Below are positions 15,401-25,252 of a DNA stretch of 64,000 bases, in pieces. The notes below the pieces were generated by a model. The model ran no database searches. It had not been told where the DNA came from and saw only the letters and a list, made by a program, of their open reading frames with translations. A program made the translations under genes and the position numbers. Numbering within the stretch: the stretch's first letter is position 1; the number at the start of each line of letters is the position of its first letter. The stretch is from Lineus longissimus (Eukaryota > Nemertea > Pilidiophora > Heteronemertea > Lineidae). The DNA is taken from the NCBI RefSeq assembly GCF_910592395.1, contig NC_088310.1:24319491-24383490 (forward strand), written 5' to 3'.

Positions 15401-16003
15401 TACCCTGATCTAGTTACGATGAAATGTTCGTCAGCAGTTGCTTGCCGTCAACATCGACAAGCAGGTGTTATTTGGCTGACATCACAAAAATTGTTTCGCA
15501 AAGAAAACAGGGAAAAAAGGAGCAGAGGCAAAAAAACAGGAAATGTTCGCAAGGTGAAATAATGATGCTGTATCACTAGATTAAAAACACAGGCAGCTGG
15601 TTCCAGCAAATCAGAACGATTGCCTGTACTGTATTTGTAGCATATCTGAGCAAGCTTCTTTCATGCCACATGCCAAAAAGGACTCCTTTGGTTTTTCATT
15701 CCAAAAATGAATCCATTAATGAATTGCTAAATGAATTGCACCTGCACTTTGTGTCGTGTTACCACCAATAACACCACCACAGTTCAGATAACTCGAACTC
15801 GTAATTGCTATTACTAACTTGAGACGTTTGGATTTCTCTTGCCACATGGAAACGGAGACGCCCTTTCCATGAGGTTCACGGGGGGAGGGGGGTAGTGCAT
15901 AGATACAATTTCCTACGCTTTATTTTTTGTTTTAGGGCGAGGGTATTTGGCGATGTTTTCCAACCCACTGTCTTTAAGCTGGTATTTATGAACACGGTTT
16001 CTG

Positions 16004-16182
16004 GGTTTTTTAGCTTTTGAAAACTTTAAGCGTTTTCGGCCAACACATGCAGCCTGCGGGTGTATTTCAGCGAAATGAACCTTGTGTTTTTTCAGAATCT
16101 CATGAGGGTGTTTCATGTCACAAAAAAACTTTACGAGGATCTCATTTGTGTTGGCCGAAGGTATTTAAAAAGCTCAAAAACC
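16004..16182. repeat. Diverged inverted repeat (hairpin)
   Basis: The left arm (16004-16047) and the reverse complement of the right arm (16147-16182) share GGTTTTT, AGCTTTT and TTCGGCCAACACA blocks, with small indels. The roughly 100-bp spacer and outer flanks also look weakly similar. This could be a decayed fold-back element or MITE. Peptides read outward from the two arms both contain CVGR, as expected from the inversion, so the frames there are not independent genes. Confidence 0.6.
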
Positions 16183-16967
16183 TTTCTATCTAAGAGAGTT
16201 TGTCTTTTTATCCAGGTACTCTTTTGGCTCTTACATGTATTTCAAATACAGTTATGATAGACAGAGAGAGAGACTGCCAAAGACCTAATTCATATTCTGA
16301 ATTTGCAATGGTGGCAGATCTTGACACCCAGCTACATAAATCCAGTGTCAAGTTATACAAAACGACAAAGAGCTTCACTGAGAAAGAAATTGATTAGATT
16401 GCATCTACTCTAGATTATTGTTTAGCACTACATGTATACTCAGACTCAATAAATTCGAGCATAATCTCTACTTAGTGGAATGGTATGAACAAAAGACACA
16501 TAGATGCTCATAGCCAACCTATATAGGGATATCGACCGAATTACTTTTCTTTATCATACTTCTTTAATAGCTTCTTGATGTATAATTCACGAGATAAGCG
16601 TTCATTTCTCCCAGAGGAACAAGTCGAAAATTAAAGAATGCTCTTTGCAGTAGTAGGTTGACGAGCAGAAGACGCTAAATATGATGGCAGTAACAAATAT
16701 ATTATTCAATGTACTGATGGACGATATGCCCGGACCGGGATGATATGGACATGGTGGAAACGTGTGTCTTTTTCTGCATACCGTAACCGACATGCAGAGC
16801 TGAAGGGACGAAGACGGCTCGAGCGACGGCTTAAACGCGCCTGAATTGTTATAATCGATGAACTGACAACCAGAGTTTTCACAAAGTAACAAATAGTTTG
16901 AAGATGATGTAAACAACATTAACGGTGACGATTATTTCTGTGATGTTTTTATTGTTTCGTAGTTTAT

Positions 16968-17216
16968 CTTTATCTATGACAATGATGATGATGATGGTTT
17001 AAATCTGTATCGACGTCCCCCTGAGTAGACGGTACATAGACAAGTAGCATTATATCTAAGCATTATTACAAAGATTCAGGGACAAATAAGTTAAACATGA
17101 GAGAAAAATGGCGTGAGCGTTGTTACCAGCTCCGCCTTAGCCGGAGGTGCACAAGCAAACTGTCTTGGCCTATAAGTGGAAACTGGACACGACAGATACT
17201 GCTTTGGTTTTGGATA
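16968..17216 (+). repeat. G linker (truncated) plus A leader
   Basis: G begins abruptly at TTTATCTATGACAATGATG, the left border of the array. It contains the (GAT)n run and the segment ending CCCCTGAGTAGACGGTACAT, then passes into A at about 17095. Here A goes straight into the end of another G with almost no minisatellite. Confidence 0.85.
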
Positions 17217-17520
17217 CTGTAGTGGACACACGACACCTTCCGTCCTCGCACTCAAAAGAAAACTGACGACTGACTCGTACGCATCTCCACACGTTATCTA
17301 TGACAATGATGATGATGATGGTTTAAATCTGCATCGACGTCCCCCTGAGTAGACGGTACATAAACAAGTAACATTATATCTAGGCATTATTACAACGATT
17401 CAGGGACAAATAAGTTTTATATGAGAGAAAAATGGCGTGAGTGTTGTTACCAGCTCCGTCTTAGCCGGAGGTGCACAAGTAAACTGTCTTCGGCCTGTAA
17501 GTGGAAACTTGACACGACAG
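17217..17520 (+). repeat. G linker plus A leader
   Basis: A full-length G (from GATACTGTAGTGG through the GAT run to AAATAAG) is followed by the A leader at about 17418. It reads GTGGACACACGACACC, where later copies read GTGGTCCCACGACACC. Confidence 0.85.
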
Positions 17521-17937
17521 ATACCGCTTTGGTTTTGGATACTGCTTTGGTTTTGGACTCCGCTATGATACCGTTATCGTTTTCGATCCCGTTATCGTTT
17601 TCGATCCCGTTATCGTTTTGGATTCTGTTTTCGTCTTGGATCCCGAATTCGTTTTGGATCTTGTTTTCGTTTTGGATCCCGTTTTCGTTTTGGATCCGTT
17701 TTCGTTTGATCCCGTATTCGTTTTGGATCTTGTTTTTCGTTTTGGATCCCGTTGTCGTTTTGGATCCCGATTCGTTTTGGATCTTTTTTTGTTTTGGATC
17801 CCGTTTTCGTTTGATCCCGTATTCGTTTTGGATCTTGTTTTTGTTTTTGATCCCGTATTCGTTTTGGATCCCGTTCTCGTTTTGGATCCCGTTTTCGTTT
17901 TTGATCCTGTATTCGTTTTTGATCCTGTGTTCGTTTT
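17521..17937 (+). repeat. 18-bp minisatellite block B
   Basis: Units of GATCCCGTTTTCGTTTTG and variants (ATTATC, GAATTC, TTGTTTTC, and shortened 16-17-bp units). It is strongly diversified, with few GTTATC units, and ends ...GTGTTCGTTTT directly against the LINE fragment. Frames open on both strands here are period-3 artefacts. Confidence 0.95.
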
Positions 17938-18219
17938 GAGGAGTTCAACCAACAAGTTGAAGAGAACCTGGGAGAAGCAGCCATGAAAGTCCTAGGCAAA
18001 AGGCGACCACGGAAACAGAAGAGCTGGATAACCGACACCATCCTGCAGAAATCTGATGAGAGACGGCAGCTGAAGCAATCCAGGTTCAACTCACCCCAGG
18101 ACGGCGACGCTTACTGTAACTACCGGACCATCAGCCTGATAAGCCACCCAGGTAAGATCTTGCTGAAAGTGATCCTCAAGCGCCTGCAACCGCAAGCCAA
18201 GGCAATCCTATCTGTTTAA
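17938..18219 (+). pseudogene. LINE RT fragment, copy 1 (internal deletion)
   Basis: Reads in frame from EEFNQQVEENLGEAA (17938) through KVLGKRRPRKQKSW, the spacer before RT, into NYRTISLISHPGK, ending LQPQAKAILSV and a stop. Compared with copy 2, about 550 bp are missing between GDAY and NYRTIS without loss of frame. Residue pattern matches the linker and finger part of RTE-like non-LTR retrotransposon RT; the endonuclease and catalytic palm are absent. Probably non-functional despite the open frame. Confidence 0.85.
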
Positions 18220-18241
18220 CATGAGAGAAAAATGGCGTGAG

Positions 18242-18318
18242 CACAGGATACGGACGACGACGGACGACGACGACGGACACAAGGCTATCGTATAGACTCC
18301 CCTGACGGTGAGCCAAAA
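18242..18318 (+). repeat. E tail: (GAC)n and degenerate hairpin
   Basis: Starts CACAGGATACGG after 27 bp of leader A, has a short (GAC)n run, then GGCTATCGTATAGACTCC and GACGGTGAGCCAAAA. CTC-CC/GG-GAG pairing is a degenerate form of the 3' hairpin of pearl-like elements. Confidence 0.85.
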
Positions 18319-19009
18319 ATCCAGGTTCAACTCATCCCAGGACAGCGACGCTTACCGTACCGTCAACAAGGAAGTCAAGAAAGAAGTCAGCAAGGCCAAG
18401 GGGAGCTGGATCCAAAGCAAGTGTGACCACATAGAGTCCAGCCTACGTGCAAACAACGCCAAGGTGGCCTATGACACAGTTAAAGAGCTCACCCAGCAGA
18501 AACAGCGCCGACTGACGTGCATTGACGATGCCGATGGCAACCTTCTTGCAGAGAAACCTGACATCACAAAGAGATGGCATGAGTACTGCTCTGAGTTGTA
18601 CAATTACCAAATTACAGCCGAGCAGGAGGTTCTCCAAGAGCTCAAGGACAAGACGACAGAACAGGTTGATCCAGACCCCGAAATCCTGGAGAGCGAAGTC
18701 GAAGCAGCTCTGAAGAGTCTGAAGCTTGGCAAGTCACCGGGAATCGATAACATCCCTACAGAGCTCCTTGCAAGCGGTGGAGAAACGGTGATCAAGGCAT
18801 ATACTAGGATAAGCAACCAAGTGTTTAGGACCGGGAATTGGCCTAAGGACTGGACAACAACCATCGTCATTCCTATACCAAAGAAAGGAAATCTACGTAA
18901 ATGCAACAACTACCGGACCATCAGCCTGATAAGCCACCCAGATAAGATCTTGCTGAAGGTGATCCTCAAGCACCTGCAACCGCAAGCCAAGGCAATCCTA
19001 TCTGTTTAA
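18319..19009 (+). pseudogene. LINE RT fragment, copy 2 (open frame)
   Basis: The only E-linked copy with an uninterrupted frame over its whole length. It encodes a basic helical linker (VNKEVKKEVSKAKGSW), the segment WHEYCSELYNYQ, RT motifs SPGIDNIPTELL and WTTTIVIPIPKKG, and NYRTISLISHP with KVILKHLQPQA, then stops at the A leader. This resembles the N-terminal and finger RT region of RTE-like non-LTR retrotransposons. The conserved aspartates of the palm are missing, so it cannot be a complete polymerase. It keeps TGG at the tryptophan of KDW, where most E-linked copies have TGA. Confidence 0.88.
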
Positions 19010-19555
19010 CATGAGAGAAAAATGGCGTGAGCGTTATTACCAGCTCCGTCCAAGCAATTACAATTGCCCCAAAATGGCCAATTTACAGTACATTCGACCC
19101 CTGTGACCTTGAAAAGTAGGTCAAATCAAAAAAGATCCGGGTGACACATTATATGGTTGTTAGAATTAGATGTACCTATGATATAAAATTGGTGCCAATC
19201 GGGCAAGTGATTACTAGGAATAATGGCATTTTGAAGAATTTAGGATTTGGCCCCCTCCCTGGAGGCCAAACGGCAAATCAGATCGCACCAAACTTCGGTA
19301 CCTGAGATCACCTGACGAAGGCGTACATGTGTACTTAATTTGTGATCAATAGTCATTGCAGTTAAGAAACGTGCCATAGTTACGGCCTGACGGCCAATTT
19401 ACGCCATTTGACCTCTGTAACCTTGACAAGAAGGTCAAATTAAAAACCTGTGTGACATATACTGTATGGTGGTTAGATGTACCCATGATATCAAAATTGG
19501 TGGCAATCGGGCAAGAAGTTAAGGAATAATCACATTTTTAAGGTTTTTGGATTTT

Positions 19556-19567
19556 GCCCCCTGGTGG
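19556..19567 (-). promoter_or_regulatory. CTCF-like motif
   Basis: Reads CCACCAGGGGGC on the minus strand, an exact match to the bilaterian CTCF core CCASYAGRKGGC. Binding is not shown. Confidence 0.5.
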
Positions 19568-19856
19568 TCAAGTGGTGAATCATATTGGACCAAACTTCAG
19601 TCCCTGAGATCACCTGACTAAGGGGTAAATGTGTACCAAATTTTGGATCAATAGTCATTGCAGTTAAGAAACCTGCCATAGTTACGGCCTGACGGCCAAT
19701 TTACACCATTTGACCTCTGTGACCTTCAAAAGTAGGTCAAATCAAAAACCCCTATGATATGTGATGTATCCTTACTAGGAGTACCTACCATAATTTTTTT
19801 ATTGAAAACGAATCATTAATAAGAGACGTATCACACTTTTTATGTTTAAAGTTTTG

Positions 19857-19868
19857 GCCCCCTGGTGG
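19857..19868 (-). promoter_or_regulatory. CTCF-like motif (extended match)
   Basis: With flanks the minus strand reads TGGCCACCAGGGGGC, matching the first 15 positions of the vertebrate CTCF consensus TGGCCACCAGGGGGCGCTA. Occupancy is inference. Confidence 0.55.
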
Positions 19869-19978
19869 CCAAGTCATGAACCAGACCGGACTGAAATTCA
19901 GTGTCAGAGTACCTCTGACCTAGGGGGTCATGTGTACAAAGTTTCAAGTTCATAGCACAAGCGGTTAAGAAACGTGCC

Positions 19979-20000
19979 ACACAGGATACGGACGACGACG

Positions 20001-20053
<53 letters not shown>

Positions 20054-20096
20054 ACACAGGGCTATCGTATAGACTCCCCTAACGGTGAGCCAAAAA
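19979..20096 (+). repeat. E tail with long (GAC)n
   Basis: CACAGGATACGG, then about 20 uninterrupted ACG trinucleotides, then the degenerate hairpin ending GGTGAGCCAAAA. It joins the LINE at ATCCAGGTTCAAC. Confidence 0.9.
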
Positions 20097-20787
20097 TCCA
20101 GGTTCAACTCATCCCAATACGGCGACGCTTACCGTACCGTCAACAAGGAAGTCAAGAAAGAAGTCAGCAAGGCCAAGGGGAGCTGGATCCAAAGCAATTG
20201 TGACCACATAGAGTCCAGCCTACGTGCAAACAACGCCAAGGTGGCCTATGACACAGTTAAAGAGCTCACCCAGCAGAAACAGCGCCGACTGACGTGCATT
20301 GACGATGCCGATGGCAACCTTCTGGCAGAGAAACCTGACATCACAAAGAGATGGCATGAGTACTGCTCTGAGATGTACAATTACCAAATTACAGCCGAGC
20401 AGGAGGTTCTCCAAGAGCTCAAGGACAAGACGACAGAACAGGTTGATCCAGACCCCGAAATCCTGGAGAGCGAAGTCGAAGCAGCTATGAAGAGTCTGAA
20501 GCTTGGCAAGTCACCGGGAATTGATAACATCCCTACAGAGCTCCTTGCAAGCGGTGGAGAAACGGTGATCAAGGCATATACTAGGATAAGCAACCAAGTG
20601 TTTACGACCGGGAATTGGCTTAAGGACTGAACAACATCCATCGTCATTCCTATACCAAAGAAAGGAAATCTACGTAAATGCAACAACTACCGGACCATCA
20701 GCCTGATAAGCCACCCGAGTAAGACCTTGCTGAAGGTGATCCTCAAGCGCCTGCTACCGCAAGCCAAGGCAATCCTATCTGTTAAAC
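20097..20787 (+). pseudogene. LINE RT fragment, copy 3
   Basis: Same span as copy 2. The frame is open to 20630, where the KDW tryptophan codon is TGA. It reads NQVFTTGNW instead of NQVFRTGNW. The downstream NYRTISLISHP segment persists after the stop. The end is CTGTTAAACATG rather than CTGTTTAACATG. Confidence 0.88.
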
Positions 20788-20894
20788 ATGAGAGAAAAAT
20801 GGCGTGAGCGTTGTAACCAGCTCCGTCTTAGCCGGAGGTGCACAAGTAAACTGTCTTCGGCCTATAAGTGGAAACTGGACACGACAGATACCGC

Positions 20895-21312
20895 TTTCGT
20901 TTTGGATACCGCTTTGGTTTTGGTTACCACTTTAGCTTAGGACTCCACTTTGGTTTTGGACTCCGCTATGATCCCATTTCGTTTCGGATCTCGTTTTTTG
21001 TTTTGGATCCCGTTTTCGTTTTGGATCCCGAATTCGTTTTGGATCCCGAATTCGTATTGGATCTTGTTTTCGTTTTTGATCCCGTATTCGTTTTGAATCC
21101 CGTATTCGTTTTGGATCTTGTTTTCGTTTTTGATCCCGTATTCGTTTTGAATCCCGTTTTCGTTTTGGATCCCGTTTTCGTTTCTGATCCTGTATTCGTT
21201 TTGGATCCCGTTTTCGTTTTGGATCCTGTTTTCGTTTTGGATTCCATATTCCTTTTGGATCACGTTTTCCTTTTGAATACCGTTTTGCTTTTGAATACCG
21301 CTTTGGTTTTGG
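20895..21312 (+). repeat. 18-bp minisatellite block F
   Basis: Diversified 18-bp units (GTTTTC, GTATTC, GAATTC, CATATTCC). The block begins with GATACCGCTTT/GACTCCACTTT units and ends GAATACCGCTTTGG next to G. The order of variants is conserved among the five F blocks. Confidence 0.92.
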
Positions 21313-21640
21313 ATACTGTCGTGGTCCCACGACACCATCCGTCCTCGCACTCAAAAGAAAAACTAACGACTGATTCGTACGCATCTCTAAACTTTATATA
21401 TGACAATGATGATGATGATGGTTTAAATCTGTATCGACGTCCCCCTGAGTAGACGGTACATAGACAAGTAGCATTATATCTAGGCATTATCACAAAGATT
21501 CAGGGACAAATAAGTTTAACATGAGAGAAAAATGGCGTGAGCGTTCTTACCAGCTCCGTCTTAGCCGGAGGTGCACAAGTAAACTGTCTTCGGCCTATAA
21601 GTGGAAACTTGACACGACAGATACCGCTTTGGTTTTGGAC
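21313..21640 (+). repeat. G linker plus A leader
   Basis: G runs from GTCGTGGTCCCACGACACC to AAATAAGTT, with the (GAT)n run and a TAG after CCCCCTGAG. A starts at 21518 and reads MREKWRERSYQ if translated; no evidence of real coding. Confidence 0.88.
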
Positions 21641-23118
21641 TCCGCTTTGGTTTTGGACTCCGCTATGATACCGTTATCGTTTTGGATCCCGTTATCGTTT
21701 TGGATCCCGTTATCGTTTTGGATCCCGTTATCGTTTTGGATCCCGTTATCGTTTTGGATCCCGTTATCATTTTGGATCCCGTTATCGTTTTGGATCCCGT
21801 TATCGTTTTGGATCCCGTTATCGTTTTGGATCTTGTTTTCGTTTTAGATCCCGTTATCGTTTTGGATCCCGTTATCGTTTTGGATCCCGTTTTCGTTTTG
21901 GATCCCGTTTTCGTTTTGGATCCCGAATTCGTTTTGGATCTTGTTTTCGTTTTGGATCCCGTTTTCGTTTTGGATCCGTTTTCGTTTTGGATCCCGTTTT
22001 CGTTTTTAATCCTGTATTCGTTTTTGATCCTGTGTTCGTTTTGAGGAGTTCAACCAACAAGTTGAAGAGAACCTGGGAGAAGCAGCCAGGTTTTGGACTC
22101 CGCTATAATACCGTTATCGTTTTGGATCCCGTTATCGTTTTGGATCCCGTTATCGTTTTGGATCCCGTTATCGTTTTGGATCCCGTTATCGTTTTGGATC
22201 CCGTTATCGTTTTGGATCCCGTTATCGTTTTGGATCCCGTTATCGTTTTGGATCCCGTTATCGTTTTGGATCCCGTTATCGTTTTGGATCCCGTTATCGT
22301 TTTGGATCCCGTTATCGTTTTGGATCCCGTTATCGTTTTGGATCCCGTTATCGTTTTGGATCCCGTTTTCGTTTTTAATCCCGTATTCGTTTTTGATCCC
22401 GTGTTCGTTTTGAGGAGTTCAACCAACAAGTTGAAGAGAACCTGGGAGAAGCAGCCAGGTTTTGGACTCCGCTATGATACCGTTATCGTTTTGGATCCCG
22501 TTATCGTTTTGGATCCCGTTATCGTTTTGGATCCCGTTATCGTTTTGGATCCCGTTATCGTTTTGGATCCCGTTATCGTTTTGGATCCCGTTATCGTTTT
22601 GGATCCCGTTATCGTTTTGGATCCCGTTATCGTTTTGGATCCCGTTATCGTTTTGGATCCCGTTATCGTTTTGGATCCCGTTATCGTTTTGGATCCCGTT
22701 ATCGTTTTGGATCCCGTTATCGTTTTGGATCCCGTTATCGTTTTGGATCCCGTTATCGTTTTGGATCGCGTTATCGTTTTGGATCCCGTTTTCGTTTTGG
22801 ATCCCGAATTCGTTTTGGATCTTGTTATCGTTTTGGATCTCGTTTTCGTTTTGGATCCGTTTTCGTTTTGGATCCCGTTTCCGTTTTGGATCCCGTTTTC
22901 GTTTTGGATGCCGAATTCGTTTTGTATCTTGTTTTCGTTTTGGATCTTGTTTTTTTTTTCGATCCCGTTTTCGTTTTGGATCCGTTTTCGTTTGATCCCG
23001 TATTCGTTTTGGATCTTGTTTTTGTTTTTGATCCCGTATTCGTTTTGGATCCCGTTTTCGTTTTGGATCCCGTTTTCGTTTTTGATCCGGTATTCGTTTT
23101 TGATCCTGTGTTCCTTTT
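21641..23118 (+). repeat. 18-bp minisatellite block B, three sub-arrays
   Basis: Three sub-arrays are separated by 48-bp LINE stubs (EFNQQVEENLGEAA region) at about 22043-22088 and 22413-22459. The middle and last sub-arrays hold about 14 and 17 near-identical GATCCCGTTATCGTTTTG units; each ends with the same series of variants. BamHI-type GGATCC occurs in most units. A 384-codon frame (21987-23141) is an artefact of the 18-nt period. Confidence 0.95.
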
Positions 23119-23809
23119 TAGGAGTTCAACCAACAAGTTGAAGAGAACCTGGGAGAAGCAGCCATGAAAGTCCTAGGCAAAAGGCGACCACGGAAACAGA
23201 AGAGCTGGATAACCGACACCATCCTGCAGAAATCTGATGAGAAACGGCAGCTGAAGCAATCCAGGTTCAACCCACCCCAGGACGGCAACGCTTACTGTAC
23301 CGTCAACAAGGAAGTCAAGAAAGAAGTCAGCAAGGCCAAGAAGAGCTGGATCCAAAGCAAGTGTGACCACATAGAGTCCAGCCTACGTGCAAACAACACC
23401 AAGGTGGCCTATGACACAGTTAAAGAGCTCACCCAGCAGAAACAGCGCCGACTGACGTGCATTGACGATGCCGATGGCAACCTTCTTGCAGAGAAACCTG
23501 ACATCACAAAGAGATGTCATGAGTACTGCTCTGAGTTGTACAGTTACCAAATTACAGCCGAGCAGGAGGTTCTCCAAGAGCTCAAGGACAAGACGACAGA
23601 ACAGGTTGATCCAGACCCCGAAATCCTGGAGAGCGAGGTCGAAGCAGCTCTGAAGAGTCTGAAGCTTGGCAAGTCATCGGGAGTTGATAACATCCCTACA
23701 GAGCTCCTTGCAAGCGGTGGAGAAACGGTGATCAAGGCATATACTAGGATAAGCAACCAAGTGTTTAGGACCGGGAATTGGCCTAAGGACTGGACAACAA
23801 CCATCGACA
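23119..23809 (+). pseudogene. LINE RT fragment, copy 4 (C type)
   Basis: Starts at the LINE stub (EFNQQVEENLGEAA), is continuous across the site where E tails join in other copies, and is open from 23164 to the junction with P monomers. It keeps TGG in KDW and reads ITTI-type sequence ending TTIDI before the break. NYRTISLISHP and everything after are replaced by monomer sequence. Confidence 0.88.
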
Positions 23810-24035
23810 TTCGTACTTAATTTGTGATCAATAGTCATTGCAGTTAAGAAACGTGCCATAGTTACGGCCTACGGCCAATTTACACCATTTGACCTCTGTG
23901 ACCTTGACAAGAAGGTCAAATTAAAAACCTGTGTGACATATACTGTATGGTGGTTAGATGTACCCATGATATCAAATTGGTGGCAATCGGGCAAGAAGTT
24001 AAGGAATAATCACATTTTTAAGGTTTTTGGATTTT

Positions 24036-24047
24036 GCCCCCTGGTGG
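24036..24047 (-). promoter_or_regulatory. CTCF-like motif
   Basis: Exact CCACCAGGGGGC on the minus strand inside the first monomer of this block. Confidence 0.5.
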
Positions 24048-24336
24048 TCAAGTGGTGAATCATATTGGACCAAACTTCAGTCCCTGAGATCACCTGACTG
24101 AGGGGTAAATGTGTACCAAATTTTGGATCAATAGTCATTGCAGTTAAGAAACCTGCCATAGTTACGGCCTGACGGCCAATTTACACCATTTGACCTCGGT
24201 GACCTTGAAAAAAAGGTCAAATCAAAAACCCCTGTGATATGTGATGTATCCTTACTAGGAGTACCTACCATAAATTTTTTATTGAAAACGAATCATTAAT
24301 AAGAGATGTATCACACTTTTTATGTTTTAAGTTTTG

Positions 24337-24348
24337 GCCCCCTGGTGG
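24337..24348 (-). promoter_or_regulatory. CTCF-like motif (extended match)
   Basis: Exact CCACCAGGGGGC preceded by TGG on the minus strand, 301 bp from the previous motif and in the same direction. Confidence 0.55.
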
Positions 24349-24458
24349 CCAAGTCATGAACCAGACCGGACCGAAATTCAGTGTCAGAGTACCGCTGACC
24401 TAGGGGGTCATGTGTACAAAGTTTCAAGTTCATAGCACAAGCGGTTAAGAAACGTGCC

Positions 24459-24540
24459 ACACAGGATACGGACGACGACGGACGACGACGACGACGGACA
24501 CAGGGCTATCGTATAGACTCCCCTAACGGTGAGCCAAAAA
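24459..24540 (+). repeat. E tail
   Basis: Short (GAC)n tract followed by GGCTATCGTATAGACTCC and the degenerate hairpin ending GGTGAGCCAAAA. Confidence 0.88.
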
Positions 24541-25230
24541 TCCAGGTTCAACTCATCCCAGGACGGCGACGCTTACCGTGCCGTCAACAAGGAAGTCAAG
24601 AAAGAAGTCAGCAAGGCCAAGGGGAGCTGAATCCAAAGCAAGTGTGACCACATAGAGTCCAGCCTACGTGCAAACAACGCCAAGGTGGCCTATGACACAG
24701 TTAAAGAGCTCACCCAATAGAAACAGCGCCGACTGACGTGCATTGACGATGCCGATGGCAACCTTCTGGCAGAGAAACCTGACATCACAAAGAGATGGCA
24801 TGAGTACTGCTCTGAGTTGTACAATTACCAAATTACAGCCGAGCAGGAGGTTCTCCAAGAGCTCAAGAACAAGACGACAGAACAGGTTGATCCAGACCCC
24901 GAAATCCTGGAGAGCGAAGTCAAAGCAGTTCTGAAGAGTCTGAAGCTTTGCAAGTCACCGGGAATTGATAACATCCCTACAGAGCTCCTTGCAAGCGGTG
25001 GAGAAACGGTGATCAAGGCATATACTAGGATAAGCAACCAAGTGTTAAGGACCGGGAATTGGCCTGAGGACAGAACAACATCCATCGTCATTCCTATACC
25101 AAAGAAAGGAAATCTACGTAAATGCAACAACTACCGGACCATCAGCCTGATAAGCCACCCGAGTAAGATCTTGCTGAAGGTGATCCTCAAGCGCCTGCAA
25201 CCGCAAGCCAAGGCAATCCTATCTGTTTAA
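24541..25230 (+). pseudogene. LINE RT fragment, copy 5
   Basis: Two early nonsense changes: TGG to TGA in KGSW (about 24627) and CAG to TAG in ELTQQ (about 24718). Downstream the frame is open to 25230 because the KDW codon is replaced (PEDRTTS). It also reads LKLCKSPG instead of LKLGKSPG. Confidence 0.88.
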
Positions 25231-25252
25231 CATGAGAGAAAAATGGCGTGAC

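Larger units (their letters stand above)
11329..16967. other. Unassigned DNA with small repeats
   Basis: No gene could be supported. The longest frames are 156 codons (12979-13449) and 121 codons (15197-15562); neither contains a recognisable domain or clear exon borders. An 81-bp tandem duplication and a diverged inverted repeat are listed separately. Confidence 0.55.
19046..19978 (+). mobile_element. Pearl-like tandem monomers (three)
   Basis: About 300-bp monomers: a divergent first one (19046-19360) and two typical ones starting GCAGTTAAGAAAC (19361, 19664), followed by GCGGTTAAGAAACGTG into the E tail. Typical monomers contain ATTTGACCT...AGGTCAAAT and GCCCCCTGGTGG. The first monomer adjoins an A leader cut at CTCCGTC (19045) and has no intact CCCCCTGGTGG. 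Confidence 0.85.
16968..20787 (+). repeat. Higher-order unit 1 (divergent)
   Basis: Order: partial G, A, G, A, B, C-RT1 (internally deleted), E, RT2, A stub, P monomers, E, RT3. It differs from later units in a doubled G-A segment at its left, a single minisatellite block, and P monomers joined to an A stub rather than to the LINE. This makes it the most divergent unit. Confidence 0.85.
23810..24458 (+). mobile_element. Pearl-like tandem monomers (two)
   Basis: Starts GTACTTAATTTGTGATC, the tail of a monomer, then two monomers from 23842 and 24142. Both have the TGACCT/AGGTCA cluster and a GCCCCCTGGTGG. The left breakpoint with the LINE is the same in units 4 and 5. Confidence 0.88.

Noticed and set aside
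15197-15562. 121-codon frame as a gene
   Set aside because: No recognisable motif; the basic C-terminal part comes from an A-rich tract.
16913-17040. Acidic DNDDDDG peptide in module G as a protein domain
   Set aside because: It is the translation of a (GAT)n run and is followed by a stop in every copy.
18319-19009. Functional reverse transcriptase
   Set aside because: Only linker and finger motifs are present; the catalytic palm, thumb and endonuclease are missing.
19220-19275. CTCF-like site in the first monomer
   Set aside because: The matching place reads GCCCCCTCCCTGGAGG, too far from the core.
21987-23141. 384-codon open frame and many other long frames in the minisatellite
   Set aside because: The 18-nt period preserves frame and has no stops in several frames on both strands. 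Overlapping frames are equally long, and variants show no coding constraint.
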